Shown: in pieces, positions 17,796-26,862 of the stretch
How positions within the stretch are numbered: the stretch's first letter is position 1
Layout of the letters: each line of letters begins with the position of its first letter
Source: Promethearchaeota archaeon
Lineage (GTDB): Archaea > Asgardarchaeota > Lokiarchaeia > Sigynarchaeales > SOKP01
Length of the DNA: 30,178 bases
Assembly (NCBI GenBank): GCA_019894875.1
Contig: JAGXNR010000031.1
Location: 1-30,178, forward strand
Reading direction: 5' to 3'
Notes under the pieces: generated by a model
Told to the model about the DNA's origin: nothing
Database searches by the model: none
What the model saw: the letters and a program-made list of their open reading frames with translations, nothing else
Translations under genes and position numbers: made by a program

Positions 17796-18939
17796 ATGAT
17801 TCAAAATTCGAAGAAGAAGAGTAACTACAGAGAATACAGAAAATAAATTTGTTGAAAAATTCCGAGCAGTGGTCGATGATAATAATTCAGTTTCATTTTA
17901 TAATAAAAAAAAGAGATCTGTTTGTGTTATCAGAAGGGATTTAGCTAAAATATATGAAATTGAAGTAGAAGCTTCAGAAGCACCTGTTTTGAATAAGATC
18001 TTAAGCGATCCTGAGCCATATGAGAGTTCTATGGCAGATGTAAAAATACTTGAAGCTGAAATATTTCCTATAAATTACTCGTTTCAGAAGGTTTTTGGTG
18101 CTGACAAAGAATTTAAAATGAACTCTATAAAATTAGCTATCGGCAGCAACTATAATGATTATGTTACTATTGGTGAAAATGATTTAGTTCGCTTTGATGT
18201 AAAGCCCACACTTACAGGACTAAACAGATTTATTGAGGAAAATAAAGAGAGTATTCTAGGATTTTTAGATTGTGAATATGTAAGTGAAGAGGGGAATGTT
18301 TTTTATTTAAATTGTAGCAAGAAAAACGTTTCTGAAAACATATTCTCCATCAAATTATTGATTCTTGCATCTATGCAACAGAGAGGTTTTTTCCTTCAAC
18401 AAGAGCATAAATATTATGGTTTACAGCTCTACATTGTTATAGAATCAAGAACTCCTAACGATAATAAATTACTTGAATTTTTAAAAGAGTTAGGATTTGA
18501 CTGGGAGGTAATCTTCTTCAGAAGAAAGTTAGCAATTGATGATTGGACGGAAATTGAATGCGAGAAAAACTCTGAAAATCTTAAAAGTTTTCTACGTGCA
18601 AAATATGAGACATTGAATTATTTTGATGTAAACAATATACTTCGTTTAGTTGTTAAGAACCAATTACCTTTTAAAGTAGCAGATAAGATGGCATTATTAT
18701 TATTTAAAATGAAAAATGAAAGAGTTTCTCGATCTAAAGATCATGGATATCAGGAAAACGAATATCAAGAAGAACAATCTCAACAGGATGAATATTCAAT
18801 TACTCTTAAAAAAGCGGAGGTTGCGGCTTCTGCTAAACTTGCTTGTGCGTATTTAGGAATACAAAAGAAAATTATTTTTGATAGGGACATTTCTGTTGAG
18901 GAAATTTCTAAATATGAAAATGAACTCACAAATATGTAG
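17796..18939 (+). CDS. Hypothetical protein, start region probably frameshifted
   Basis: The long frame begins at a GTG (17869, 356 residues) that has no ribosome site. It is open upstream to a stop at 17797..17799. An ATG at 17796, just downstream of a good TATA box, opens a frame MIQNSKKKS that ends at 17844..17846. Removing one base around 17817..17822 joins the two, giving MIQNSKKKVTTENTENKFVEKF before VVDDNN. I do not recognise the protein: a soluble, mixed alpha/beta sequence, with a Gln/Glu-rich linker (ENEYQEEQSQQDEY, about 300-313 counted from the GTG) and a helical C-terminus. It has no membrane segment and no motif I can name. It converges with mch. Confidence 0.6.
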
Positions 18940-18947
18940 ATTACTTT

Positions 18948-18972
18948 AAAATTTTAAAATAAAATTTTAAAA
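18948..18972. repeat. Tandem A/T 12-mer between convergent genes
   Basis: AAAATTTTAAAA occurs at 18948..18959 and again at 18961..18972, between the stops of the hypothetical gene and mch. It may serve as a bidirectional transcription end. In DNA this A/T-rich it could be chance. Confidence 0.3.
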
Positions 18973-18994
18973 AAAAGAGATTTCTTATTTTTTG

Positions 18995-19990
18995 CTACTC
19001 TAATCCGTAAGATTGTTTTAATAGGGTATGATTTATTTTCCCAACTGTTATACTTCTTCCGGTTGTGATATTTGTAACAGTATAAGTTGCCGGAGCAAAT
19101 AAACCGGGATCAATATCGTAAAAATTATAATTTGCTTCTTTAAATGTCTCAATAAATGGCTTTCCATAGCTGGAAGATGTGTTAGCTGGAGCTTTCTTAA
19201 TAAGTTCAAATAACTCCCCTTCTATATCTTTATCAACTTCAATCGTATAATATGTCATTCCCGCAGCACTAATAGAGTCATTTGTGCGTCCCATCGCGCC
19301 TAAATCATCTTTAGCAATCGGTGCAATGGTGGTTGTCCCAAAACCATCTTTTATTTTATCAATTGGGAATTTAATTTCATGCAATTTATGGATTCCAGTC
19401 TCTACAATTCTAGCTGCCACTTGAATAGAGCCTGTTAAACACGCTGTAGGGGCACAAACAGCATATGTTTTATCAATATCAACTTTGCATTTTTCTGCGA
19501 CAATCTCCATGACTTCTTCATTTGGTAATTTCGGGGTTTCGAAAACAATAACAGCACATTCAGAATTATCAGTATAGTTAATTTCATTAAAGATTTTCTC
19601 ATTTCTGCTTTTAGCTCGAGCGGGTCCTGAACCTAATGATTGAAAAATTACTTTTTTTTTCAATTCACCGTTTTTTTCCACTTCTTTTTTCAATTTCACA
19701 CTCCATCCCGCTAATTGAGAAGCCATACATGAAATTAAAGGCTCTGAAGTATAAACATTAGCGCTGGGTATGAAATGACCATCTAAATTATAATATGAAA
19801 ATTCTACAGTTCCTAAACCACCCATGCATATTTCTCCAACCAATTTTCCCCCAATCCAGGATGAATTTGTGAGATCCAAAACAATAGATTTATTAGCTAA
19901 GTTATGAACTTCAACATTATAAATTTCTTTATGGCGGATTATTTTTTCGACAAGATTTTTCGCAAGTTCATTAATTTGTACATGATGCAC
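18995..19990 (-). CDS. mch: Methenyltetrahydromethanopterin cyclohydrolase
   Basis: Interconverts formyl-H4MPT and methenyl-H4MPT in the cytosol. The 331-residue length and conserved stretches (GGLGTVEF, ASQLAGWSVKL, GSGPARA, CAPTACLTGSIQVAARIVETG and GRTNDSISAAGMTYYTIE) fit archaeal Mch. The start is GTG at 19990, supported by AAGGTG seven bases upstream. It is monocistronic and divergent from the DHH phosphoesterase gene. Together with ftr and mtd, both within 9 kb, it provides consecutive steps of the C1 branch of the archaeal Wood-Ljungdahl pathway. Those genes are not in one operon. Confidence 0.95.
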   Translation of the reverse strand: MHHVQINELAKNLVEKIIRHKEIYNVEVHNLANKSIVLDLTNSSWIGGKLVGEICMGGLGTVEFSYYNLDGHFIPSANVYTSEPLISCMASQLAGWSVKLKKEVEKNGELKKKVIFQSLGSGPARAKSRNEKIFNEINYTDNSECAVIVFETPKLPNEEVMEIVAEKCKVDIDKTYAVCAPTACLTGSIQVAARIVETGIHKLHEIKFPIDKIKDGFGTTTIAPIAKDDLGAMGRTNDSISAAGMTYYTIEVDKDIEGELFELIKKAPANTSSSYGKPFIETFKEANYNFYDIDPGLFAPATYTVTNITTGRSITVGKINHTLLKQSYGLE

Positions 19991-19997
19991 TTATTTT

Positions 19998-20003
19998 CAC
20001 CTT
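19998..20003 (-). promoter_or_regulatory. Ribosome binding site of mch
   Basis: AAGGTG on the minus strand, seven bases before the GTG at 19990. It decides the GTG start, since no ATG is in frame nearby. Confidence 0.5.
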
Positions 20004-20109
20004 GTTAAATTTACTTTATTAATTGAGTATTTATTATTATTTTGATATTTTATTTTATTATAGTATATTTTCAATTTTGAATTTATGATTATTGTATTTT
20101 ATCAAAAAA

Positions 20110-21630
20110 ATGATTAATGAAAATTTAGCGTTAGAAAAACTGAATGCTGATCTTATAAAGATTAAATATTCATTTTTTAATTATATTAAGAATTTAAAAG
20201 CACCAATTCAAATTTATACTCATCTAGATGCAGATGGATTAAGTTCGGGAGCTATTCTTGGTAAAATGTTATATCGAGAAAATATTCCTTTTCAAATTAC
20301 AATCCTAAGACAACTAGAAAAAGGGGAAATTGAAAAGATTTCAAACAAAGTTGAGGATTATAATAATTACTTAATCTTTTCTGATTTTGGAAGCGGTCAA
20401 TATCAAGAATTACAATCAGAATTGATTCATAATAAAAATTTTAACGATTTTTTAATTCTAGACCATCATATTCCTCAGAATGTTTCTTCAAAAGAAGATA
20501 TTAATTTAATTGCTGAAATCCATGAATCAACAAAAGAATGGCACATTAATCCTTACTTTTTTGGGATTAATGGTAGTTCAGAAATCTCTGGTGCGGGGTT
20601 ATCTTATTATTTTGCTAAATGTGTAAATCCTGAAAATATTGATTTATCTCCGTTAGCGTTAATTGGTGCTGTTGGAGATGTTCAAAACCAAGGATTAAAT
20701 AACTCTTTTTTGGGAGTAAACAAATTAATCTTAGAAGATGCTATGAATTCTAAAAAAATCCAAGTTGTAAATGATTTAAATTTTTCCACATTAAAGCCAA
20801 TAAATGAGGCAATTGCGTATTCAAAAGAAATACAATTACCAGGTTTATCTAAAGATGCAAATAAAACATTAATTTTTTTAAAGACTAAGGGAATTCTAAT
20901 GGAAAATTCTGAAGGGAAGGTGAAAACTTTAAATGAATTGGATCAGGATGAAAAACAAAAAATTTCCTCAGCAATTATTGAATATGCATCGATAAAGTTA
21001 GATTTAGAACCAGCTAAAATCATAAAAAAATTAATTGTGAATAGATATCTTTTAAAAAATGAAGTAATTGGTTCAGAAATTCACGATATTAAAGAGTTTT
21101 CTAGGCTTCTAAATGCATGTGGTCGGACACATAATGCTTCGCTAGGAATTGCTATTGCTATGGGTGATAGAAAGGATATTTATCAACAATCCAAGGAAGT
21201 GATAAAATCATACAGAAAATCGCTGGTTGAAAGCCTTTCTTGGATCGAAAACAATGAAAAAATCCAACAAAAAGATTCAATACAATATTTTTTTGGAGAA
21301 GAAGTAATACCTGAAAGTATTATAGGTACAATAACATCAATACTAATTTTTGAACATGGAAAAGGAGTAGATATTTCAAAACCTATCTTTGGATTAGCTA
21401 AAAGAATTGATGAGGAAGTATATAAGGTTTCAGGTAGGGCACATGAAAAAATTGTGAATCAAGGCGTAAACCTTTCAGAAGTCATTAGAGAAGCCAGTAC
21501 TCTTTCGAATATAGACAGTTTAGGCGGAGGTCACCCTCCTGCAGCGGGAACAAAGATTCCTATTGATAAATTAGATGTATTTCTAGAAAATTGTAATATA
21601 ATAGTTCGAAATCAGTTACAGAAAAATTAA
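20110..21630 (+). CDS. DHH-family phosphoesterase (RecJ-like)
   Basis: A 506-residue DHH/DHHA1 protein of the RecJ-like nuclease group. The metal-binding motifs are DADG (40-43, THLDADGLSSGA), SDFGSGQ (91-97), DHH (118-120, ILDHHIP) and IGAVGDVQN; the C-terminal DHHA1 motif is GGGHPPAAG (472-480). In archaea, such proteins act as single-strand exonucleases, some associated with the GINS replication complex. The exact activity here is not determinable. The frame also has a TTG six codons earlier (20092), but ATG at 20110 is preferred. It is divergent from mch and converges with the beta-CASP nuclease. Confidence 0.9.
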   Translation: MINENLALEKLNADLIKIKYSFFNYIKNLKAPIQIYTHLDADGLSSGAILGKMLYRENIPFQITILRQLEKGEIEKISNKVEDYNNYLIFSDFGSGQYQELQSELIHNKNFNDFLILDHHIPQNVSSKEDINLIAEIHESTKEWHINPYFFGINGSSEISGAGLSYYFAKCVNPENIDLSPLALIGAVGDVQNQGLNNSFLGVNKLILEDAMNSKKIQVVNDLNFSTLKPINEAIAYSKEIQLPGLSKDANKTLIFLKTKGILMENSEGKVKTLNELDQDEKQKISSAIIEYASIKLDLEPAKIIKKLIVNRYLLKNEVIGSEIHDIKEFSRLLNACGRTHNASLGIAIAMGDRKDIYQQSKEVIKSYRKSLVESLSWIENNEKIQQKDSIQYFFGEEVIPESIIGTITSILIFEHGKGVDISKPIFGLAKRIDEEVYKVSGRAHEKIVNQGVNLSEVIREASTLSNIDSLGGGHPPAAGTKIPIDKLDVFLENCNIIVRNQLQKN

Positions 21631-21667
21631 TTTTACATTATTTGATTAATTGGTGGGATAAATTAAT

Positions 21668-22975
21668 CTAAATATTATAAATCTCTCCTATTTCAGGAGC
21701 TACTGAATTATAATTTTTAGAGACTAATTGACTTGCTAGAGTAGTTGTTGATTTATTATCTCCATGGATACAGAAAATATCGTTATTTGAATTCTTTTCG
21801 AAATTCAATTTTTCAACATAACTATGAATATCATTATTATCAGAATGGCTTGAGAAGTCAAAATAGCTATAATCACACATAGCTTCGATATGCAAATCTA
21901 CAGATTTATTTCGATTTCCTTTCAGCTCTTTAAATTCAAAAATACCATCATCGATTAACACCCTTCCCGGTGACCCTTCAACTTGATAACCAACTAGATA
22001 AACTGCTGATGAGGAATCTTTTAATATCGATGGAATATAGTCAATAGCAGCACCTCCTTTTAACATACCAGATGGAGATATTATTACCCCATTAGATTGT
22101 TTAGCATTGTTTCTTATTTTCCGTGACGATACAAACTGGGCTTTTCCTATAGCTCTTCTGAACAATTTTATATTTTTTATAGAGTCGGGGAAATCTAAAT
22201 ATAATGTAGAAATTTTTCTCGCTAAGCCATCAATGAATATTTTCCCTTTAAAATTATATTTCTCTAATATTAACAATGCTTCTTGGGAACGTGCAACACC
22301 AAACGCAGGTATTAAGACGGTACCACCATTATCGATAATGTTTGTAATCTTCTCTACAAACTCAATCTCAAGCTGTTCTCGTGGAGGATGTTCCTTAAGG
22401 GCATAAGTGGATTCTAATATCAATGCATCGATCTTAGGGATCTCGGTAGGATTTGCAGGATTAACCAGATTAGTTGTTTGAGAATTGATATCTCCTGTAT
22501 ATAACAATTTTTTGTTATCTACTTCAATAAATATAGATACACTTCCGGGAATGTGCCCTGCATCTATAAAGGTGATAAAAAAATTATCATCAATTTTCTG
22601 ACGTGTTTTATTTTTGAGAAAATAAGCATTTTGTCGCAAACAATCTAATTCCCTATATCCAAATGGGTATGGGTAATTTGATATCTTTATCATATCTCTA
22701 ATTAAAACCTCTGCAATTGCAAAAGTTATCGAATTTGTAAAGAAAGGAACTCTCTCAGTCTTGTATAAAAAAGGGAGTCCCCCCGAATGATCGACGTGGC
22801 TATGAGTTAATGCTATAGCCTTAAGATTGTTTAGATCAGCTTCATATGGTAACCTATCTTCCCCATTGAATCTTATACCATAATCTAAAATGCATTGAGC
22901 ACCACTCTTTGATTCTACCAATATTCCAGAACGTCCTACTTCTCTACAACTTCCTAAAAACGAGATTTTTACCAT
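21668..22975 (-). CDS. Beta-CASP metallo-beta-lactamase ribonuclease
   Basis: A 435-residue enzyme predicted to cut RNA. Metallo-beta-lactamase motifs: HSHVDHSGG (58-66), GHIPGS and LLYTGDI. Beta-CASP motifs: ESTY, PAFGVARSQE and the final SSHSD. There is no KH domain, which separates it from aCPSF1 and places it near aCPSF2/short archaeal RNase J types. Such enzymes function in RNA end-processing or decay. The start ATG at 22975 opens MVKISFLGSCREVGRSG, normal for the family. It ends 38 bases from the DHH phosphoesterase, convergent. Confidence 0.92.
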   Translation of the reverse strand: MVKISFLGSCREVGRSGILVESKSGAQCILDYGIRFNGEDRLPYEADLNNLKAIALTHSHVDHSGGLPFLYKTERVPFFTNSITFAIAEVLIRDMIKISNYPYPFGYRELDCLRQNAYFLKNKTRQKIDDNFFITFIDAGHIPGSVSIFIEVDNKKLLYTGDINSQTTNLVNPANPTEIPKIDALILESTYALKEHPPREQLEIEFVEKITNIIDNGGTVLIPAFGVARSQEALLILEKYNFKGKIFIDGLARKISTLYLDFPDSIKNIKLFRRAIGKAQFVSSRKIRNNAKQSNGVIISPSGMLKGGAAIDYIPSILKDSSSAVYLVGYQVEGSPGRVLIDDGIFEFKELKGNRNKSVDLHIEAMCDYSYFDFSSHSDNNDIHSYVEKLNFEKNSNNDIFCIHGDNKSTTTLASQLVSKNYNSVAPEIGEIYNI

Positions 22976-23125
22976 AGTATGCTCGAACTATAAAAAAAAT
23001 TATTAATTGTATAAACCTTTAAAAGAATATCAATTTTTTTAAAAATTTCACTCGTTAAATAAATTCTTAACCTTTTTACGGCTTATTTTTGTATTTTAAG
23101 CAAAAAATTAGGTAAAATGGAAAAG

Positions 23126-23875
23126 TTATTTTATTTTTGTTATAGTGTTCGTTAATAAAGCGATAACATTATTAACATTTTTACCAAAGATTTCTAAAAT
23201 TTCTTCCCAGGTTACCGGGGCTTCATCCTCCTTCCAACAATCATAGTCTGTGGACATTGCAATTGCAGCATATGGGATGTCTGCTTCATTCGCTAAAATT
23301 GTTTCTGGAGCTATACTCATATTAATTACATCTGCACCCCAACTCCTAAACATGCGTGATTCGGCTCTTGTGGAAAATCTTGGACCTTCAATTGTAATAA
23401 CTGTTCCTTTTTCATGATGTTTAAGATTCAGTTCCTTTGCAGTTTCAATGAGAATCTTTCTTAATTCTGCGGAGTAGGGATCTGCCATTGGTGTATGTTT
23501 CATATCCCCTGGAGTAAATTCTTCAAAGAGTGATATTTTCCGGAGTCGAGTAAAATCTATAAATTGGTCAAGAATAACGAGATCACCTCTTTCTATCTCT
23601 TCTCTCAAACTCCCACATGCAGTTGTTGCAAGAATATGGGAACACCCTTGATCCTTTAACGCTTGTATGTTAGCTCTGTAATTTATTTGCGTTGGAGGAA
23701 TTGTATGCTCTCTTCCATGCCTTGCTATGAGTATCACATCGACATCATTGATCTTTCCTAGTTTTAAAAGAGAACTAGGCTTTCCATATGGAGTATCAAC
23801 ATCTACATCTTTAGGATCCTTTAAAATCTCAGGATTATCTAATCCTGAACCACCAATAATTCCAATTTTAACCAT
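23126..23875 (-). CDS. mtnP: S-methyl-5'-thioadenosine phosphorylase
   Basis: Splits methylthioadenosine with phosphate into adenine and methylthioribose-1-phosphate. It is a trimeric PNP/MTAP-family protein of 249 residues with GIIGGSGL (4-11), phosphate-binding ARHGREHTIPPTQINYRANI and ACGSLREE. The motif MSTDYDCWKE near the C-terminus is the MTAP form (human MATDYDCWKE) and argues for 6-aminopurines rather than inosine or guanosine. It is separated from the divergent kinase gene by 153 bases. Together with the APRT gene nearby, it completes adenine salvage. Confidence 0.92.
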   Translation of the reverse strand: MVKIGIIGGSGLDNPEILKDPKDVDVDTPYGKPSSLLKLGKINDVDVILIARHGREHTIPPTQINYRANIQALKDQGCSHILATTACGSLREEIERGDLVILDQFIDFTRLRKISLFEEFTPGDMKHTPMADPYSAELRKILIETAKELNLKHHEKGTVITIEGPRFSTRAESRMFRSWGADVINMSIAPETILANEADIPYAAIAMSTDYDCWKEDEAPVTWEEILEIFGKNVNNVIALLTNTITKIK

Positions 23876-24028
23876 AATAATTCAACAAAATAGGGTTTTT
23901 AACATATAAAATTTAAAATTTAATAAATTATTTTTTAAAAACCTCACCAAAAATTTCTAAATTCTATAAAGTTTTAACGCAATATTGATTAGTGTGAAAT
24001 ATATTTCTAAAAAATATTTGAATGACCC

Positions 24029-25027
24029 ATGCTAAAAAATAAAGTTCTCGTACTTGGATCATTGGCTTTTGATTACATTATGAGTTTTAAAGAGAATTTC
24101 ATTAGCGCTGTGTCGATAGACCATGATAAGGAAGAATATCAAAGTACTGTTACGGCTGACAGTCGCCGTCAATTTTTTGGGGGAACGGCAGGTAATATTG
24201 CTTACAATCTAGGATTACTCAGTATAGCGGAAGTTTCTTTACTAGGATCTGTTGGGAAAGATTTTGAATCTTTGGGATATAAAGAACATGTAAATAAGTT
24301 TAAAAATGTAGACTTAAAAGTTGATATGTACGATGATCTTTTCACAGCAGCTTGTTATATCGTTAATGACATTAAATCTAATCAAATGATTATTTTTCAT
24401 GGTGGAGCTTTAGATAGGTGTAAAGAAATTAACTTAAGTGAAAAATTACTAAACCCCGAAGAGTATATTTACGCAATAAACTCAACACAAAGTGTAGAAG
24501 CTATGACCAATTTTAGTAATCAATTAGATCAACTAAAAATACCCTCAATTTTTGATCCAGGTCAAGTTACACCTCTTTTCCAGAGAGAACAGTTAATTGA
24601 TATCATAAAAAAATCAGATATATTGATTGGAAATAATCATGAGATAAAACAAATTAAGGATAAAGCAAAATTATCTGAAGAGTCTATCTTGGAATTCATT
24701 AAAGCAATAATTACTACTAAAGGATCTAAAGGTTCTGATTTAACCTACATAGATGAACATGACACAGTATTAAAAATTCAAATCCCGATTGGAACCCCTA
24801 AAAAAGTAGAAGATACTACTGGGGCAGGAGATGGATACCGGGCAGGATTACTAACGGGTTTAGTGCTTAATATGACTTTATTAGATTCTTGTAGATTAGG
24901 TGCTATTATTGGTTCATTTGTAGTTGAAACTGTTGGAGCTCAAACACATATTTTTAATTTTGATCAAGTTAGAAAGAGATTTTTTAATGTTTTTGGTTAT
25001 ACTCCTGCTGAATTTAAAAATGATTAA
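24029..25027 (+). CDS. PfkB-family nucleoside or sugar kinase
   Basis: A ribokinase-fold kinase of 332 residues. It has the N-terminal glycine pair and substrate region FFGGTAGNIAYNLGLL (49-64) and the anion-hole and catalytic base motif TTGAGDGYRAG (263-273; Asp268). The GAGDGYRAG form resembles adenosine/nucleoside kinases within the family, and the setting between MTA phosphorylase and APRT supports a purine nucleoside as substrate. Ribose or another sugar remains possible. The ATG at 24029 is clear. Confidence 0.85.
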   Translation: MLKNKVLVLGSLAFDYIMSFKENFISAVSIDHDKEEYQSTVTADSRRQFFGGTAGNIAYNLGLLSIAEVSLLGSVGKDFESLGYKEHVNKFKNVDLKVDMYDDLFTAACYIVNDIKSNQMIIFHGGALDRCKEINLSEKLLNPEEYIYAINSTQSVEAMTNFSNQLDQLKIPSIFDPGQVTPLFQREQLIDIIKKSDILIGNNHEIKQIKDKAKLSEESILEFIKAIITTKGSKGSDLTYIDEHDTVLKIQIPIGTPKKVEDTTGAGDGYRAGLLTGLVLNMTLLDSCRLGAIIGSFVVETVGAQTHIFNFDQVRKRFFNVFGYTPAEFKND

Positions 25028-25074
25028 AAAAAAAAGAGTATTCAATTAATTGATTTCTTAATGTTAATCTGAAC

Positions 25075-25602
25075 TTATTCTTCAACGGGGATTTCAATTA
25101 GAGAAAGTACATTATACCCCTCTAATTTATCCCTTCCATGTAAACTTCCTGTCAATTCTATCACAAAAACAACACCACTAACCACACCGCCCGCTTTTTC
25201 AACTAAATTGCATGCTGCTTTTGCTGTACCACCAGTTGCTAGTAAATCATCAAAAACTAATACTTTTTCTCCTTTTTCAATGGCATCTTTATGCATTTCA
25301 ATAGTGTCTGTACCATATTCTAGTTCATAAGTTTCACTTAGCTTCTCAGCAGGTAATTTCCCTGGTTTCCTAATTAAAACAAACCCTGCTCCTAATTTAT
25401 ATGCGATGACTCCACCCCAAATATACCCTCTCGCTTCAATTGCTGTGACTTTTGATATTCCCTTATCTTTAAACTGTTTTATTATTCTATCACAGGATTC
25501 TTTAAATGGTGCGTGATTTTTAGCCAAAGTGGTAATATCTTTAAATTGAATTCCTTTAATTGGAAAATCAGGAACGTTTCGTATATATTTCAAAAGATCC
25601 AT
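25075..25602 (-). CDS. apt: Adenine phosphoribosyltransferase
   Basis: Joins adenine and PRPP to give AMP and pyrophosphate. At 175 residues it is normal size. The PRPP-binding loop is VLVFDDLLATGGTA (114-127), and the typical N-terminus (IRNVPDFPIKGIQFKDIT) and ARGYIWG are present. It converges with the kinase gene, 47 bases apart. It would recycle the adenine released by the MTA phosphorylase two genes away. Confidence 0.95.
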   Translation of the reverse strand: MDLLKYIRNVPDFPIKGIQFKDITTLAKNHAPFKESCDRIIKQFKDKGISKVTAIEARGYIWGGVIAYKLGAGFVLIRKPGKLPAEKLSETYELEYGTDTIEMHKDAIEKGEKVLVFDDLLATGGTAKAACNLVEKAGGVVSGVVFVIELTGSLHGRDKLEGYNVLSLIEIPVEE

Positions 25603-25852
25603 TTTTTTTTTGATCCTTTTTTTATTTTTTTTTGTATATCTTCAATTAAATCATACTAAATTAAAAATTATATTTAATTGAATTGAATTATCATTAGATT
25701 ATTTTACTCAGAAACTATATTCTCTTTTTAAGAATTAGAAAAAATTAAATAAAGAAAAAATTATAAAGATTATATAAAATCAAATAATTTAACAGAAAAT
25801 ATTATTAAAATATTAATTTTTTAATTATATTCCAAAACTAATGTAAACGACG

Positions 25853-26809
25853 ATGAAAGTTCTTCTATTTGGACCTGCTGGTGCAGGAAAAACAAGCTTG
25901 TTGAGAACTACATGCTTAGGATATAACTTTATGAAAGTTCTCAATTTAAAACCTACAAAAGGGGTTTCTAGAGAAAACTTCATTTTTCGAGGGATCTTGG
26001 AACTATCCCTATGGGATTTAGGTGGGCAGGAAAGATATTTAGAGAGGTATTTTTCAGAATCTCAGCGTGAATTAATATTTTCAGAGGTAACGACAGCAGT
26101 TTTTATGGTTGATTCAGCGATTTTAGAGGTGGGTGTTCGTGATATCTTCCATAACTTCTTGAAATATTTATTTGAATTTTCCCCTAACATCGATCGTGCA
26201 TACGTTTTGTTAAACAAGATTGATTTACAAGATTCATATGAAGATGATTATTACGAAATTTTGTCCAAAGAATTAAACGGGAATTTCAAAGAGAAAATTT
26301 CATTTACACCTGTTTCTGTAAAAGAAGGTAGTGCCCAACATAGATTAATTGAGATTTTAGATTATGAAATCCAGAAGAGCACGCTATCAATGCAACGTTT
26401 AGGAAAGATTCGACATCTTTTAGATGAATTGAAGGTCAATACTTTGTCGGAGTATCTTCTATTTAATCAACCTGATGGTTTAATAATTGCTTCTACATTT
26501 GGAAAATTTGAATCAAAACCTTTACAATTTATGAAATTTGAGATCGGAACATTAGATTCTAATATTTATAGTATTTATCAGCAAATAATGGAGTTACAGA
26601 ATATATCCAACCTTTCACCTTTAAGTTTATCAACTGTAGTATATGAATCAGATGATTGTTGGCTTTTAGTAAAAGAGGTCATAAATGGTGCTGTTTTAAT
26701 GGCAGTTACAAGAAATAAACGACCAGAGGTTTTTTCTAGTGTAATGAATGCTTTTACAGGGGAAATATTCGAAAATTTAAGGTTGTTTTTAAAATCTTCT
26801 GAAATTTAA
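25853..26809 (+). CDS. Rag/Gtr-type GTPase with C-terminal roadblock-like domain
   Basis: A 318-residue GTPase, almost the length of human RagA. GTPase domain: G1 GPAGAGKT (7-14), possible switch I Thr35, G3 LWDLGGQE (53-60), G4 NKID (121-124). After the G3 box come YFSESQRELIF and VTTAVFMVD, which recall RagA YFTSQRDNIF and the following strand. Residues about 181-318 (starting QRLGKIRHLLDEL, with DGLIIAS at 208-214) look like a roadblock/longin fold, as in the C-terminal dimerisation domain of Rag proteins. In eukaryotes Rag heterodimers report nutrients to TORC1; the role here is inferred to be in GTP-switched membrane or nutrient signalling. The ATG at 25853 follows a 250-bp A/T-rich spacer. 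Confidence 0.86.
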   Translation: MKVLLFGPAGAGKTSLLRTTCLGYNFMKVLNLKPTKGVSRENFIFRGILELSLWDLGGQERYLERYFSESQRELIFSEVTTAVFMVDSAILEVGVRDIFHNFLKYLFEFSPNIDRAYVLLNKIDLQDSYEDDYYEILSKELNGNFKEKISFTPVSVKEGSAQHRLIEILDYEIQKSTLSMQRLGKIRHLLDELKVNTLSEYLLFNQPDGLIIASTFGKFESKPLQFMKFEIGTLDSNIYSIYQQIMELQNISNLSPLSLSTVVYESDDCWLLVKEVINGAVLMAVTRNKRPEVFSSVMNAFTGEIFENLRLFLKSSEI

Positions 26810-26834
26810 AAAAAAAAATAAAAATATAAAGTAA

Positions 26835-26860
26835 ATAAGGAAGATTTTCTTATCTTTTTT
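26835..26860 (+). terminator. Possible U-rich terminator after the Rag-like gene
   Basis: A weak stem (ATAAG-AA with one bulged G, pairing with TTCTTAT) followed by CTTTTTT, 26 bases after the stop of the Rag-like gene. Archaeal termination depends mainly on the T run, so the stem may be incidental. Confidence 0.3.
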
Positions 26861-26862
26861 GA

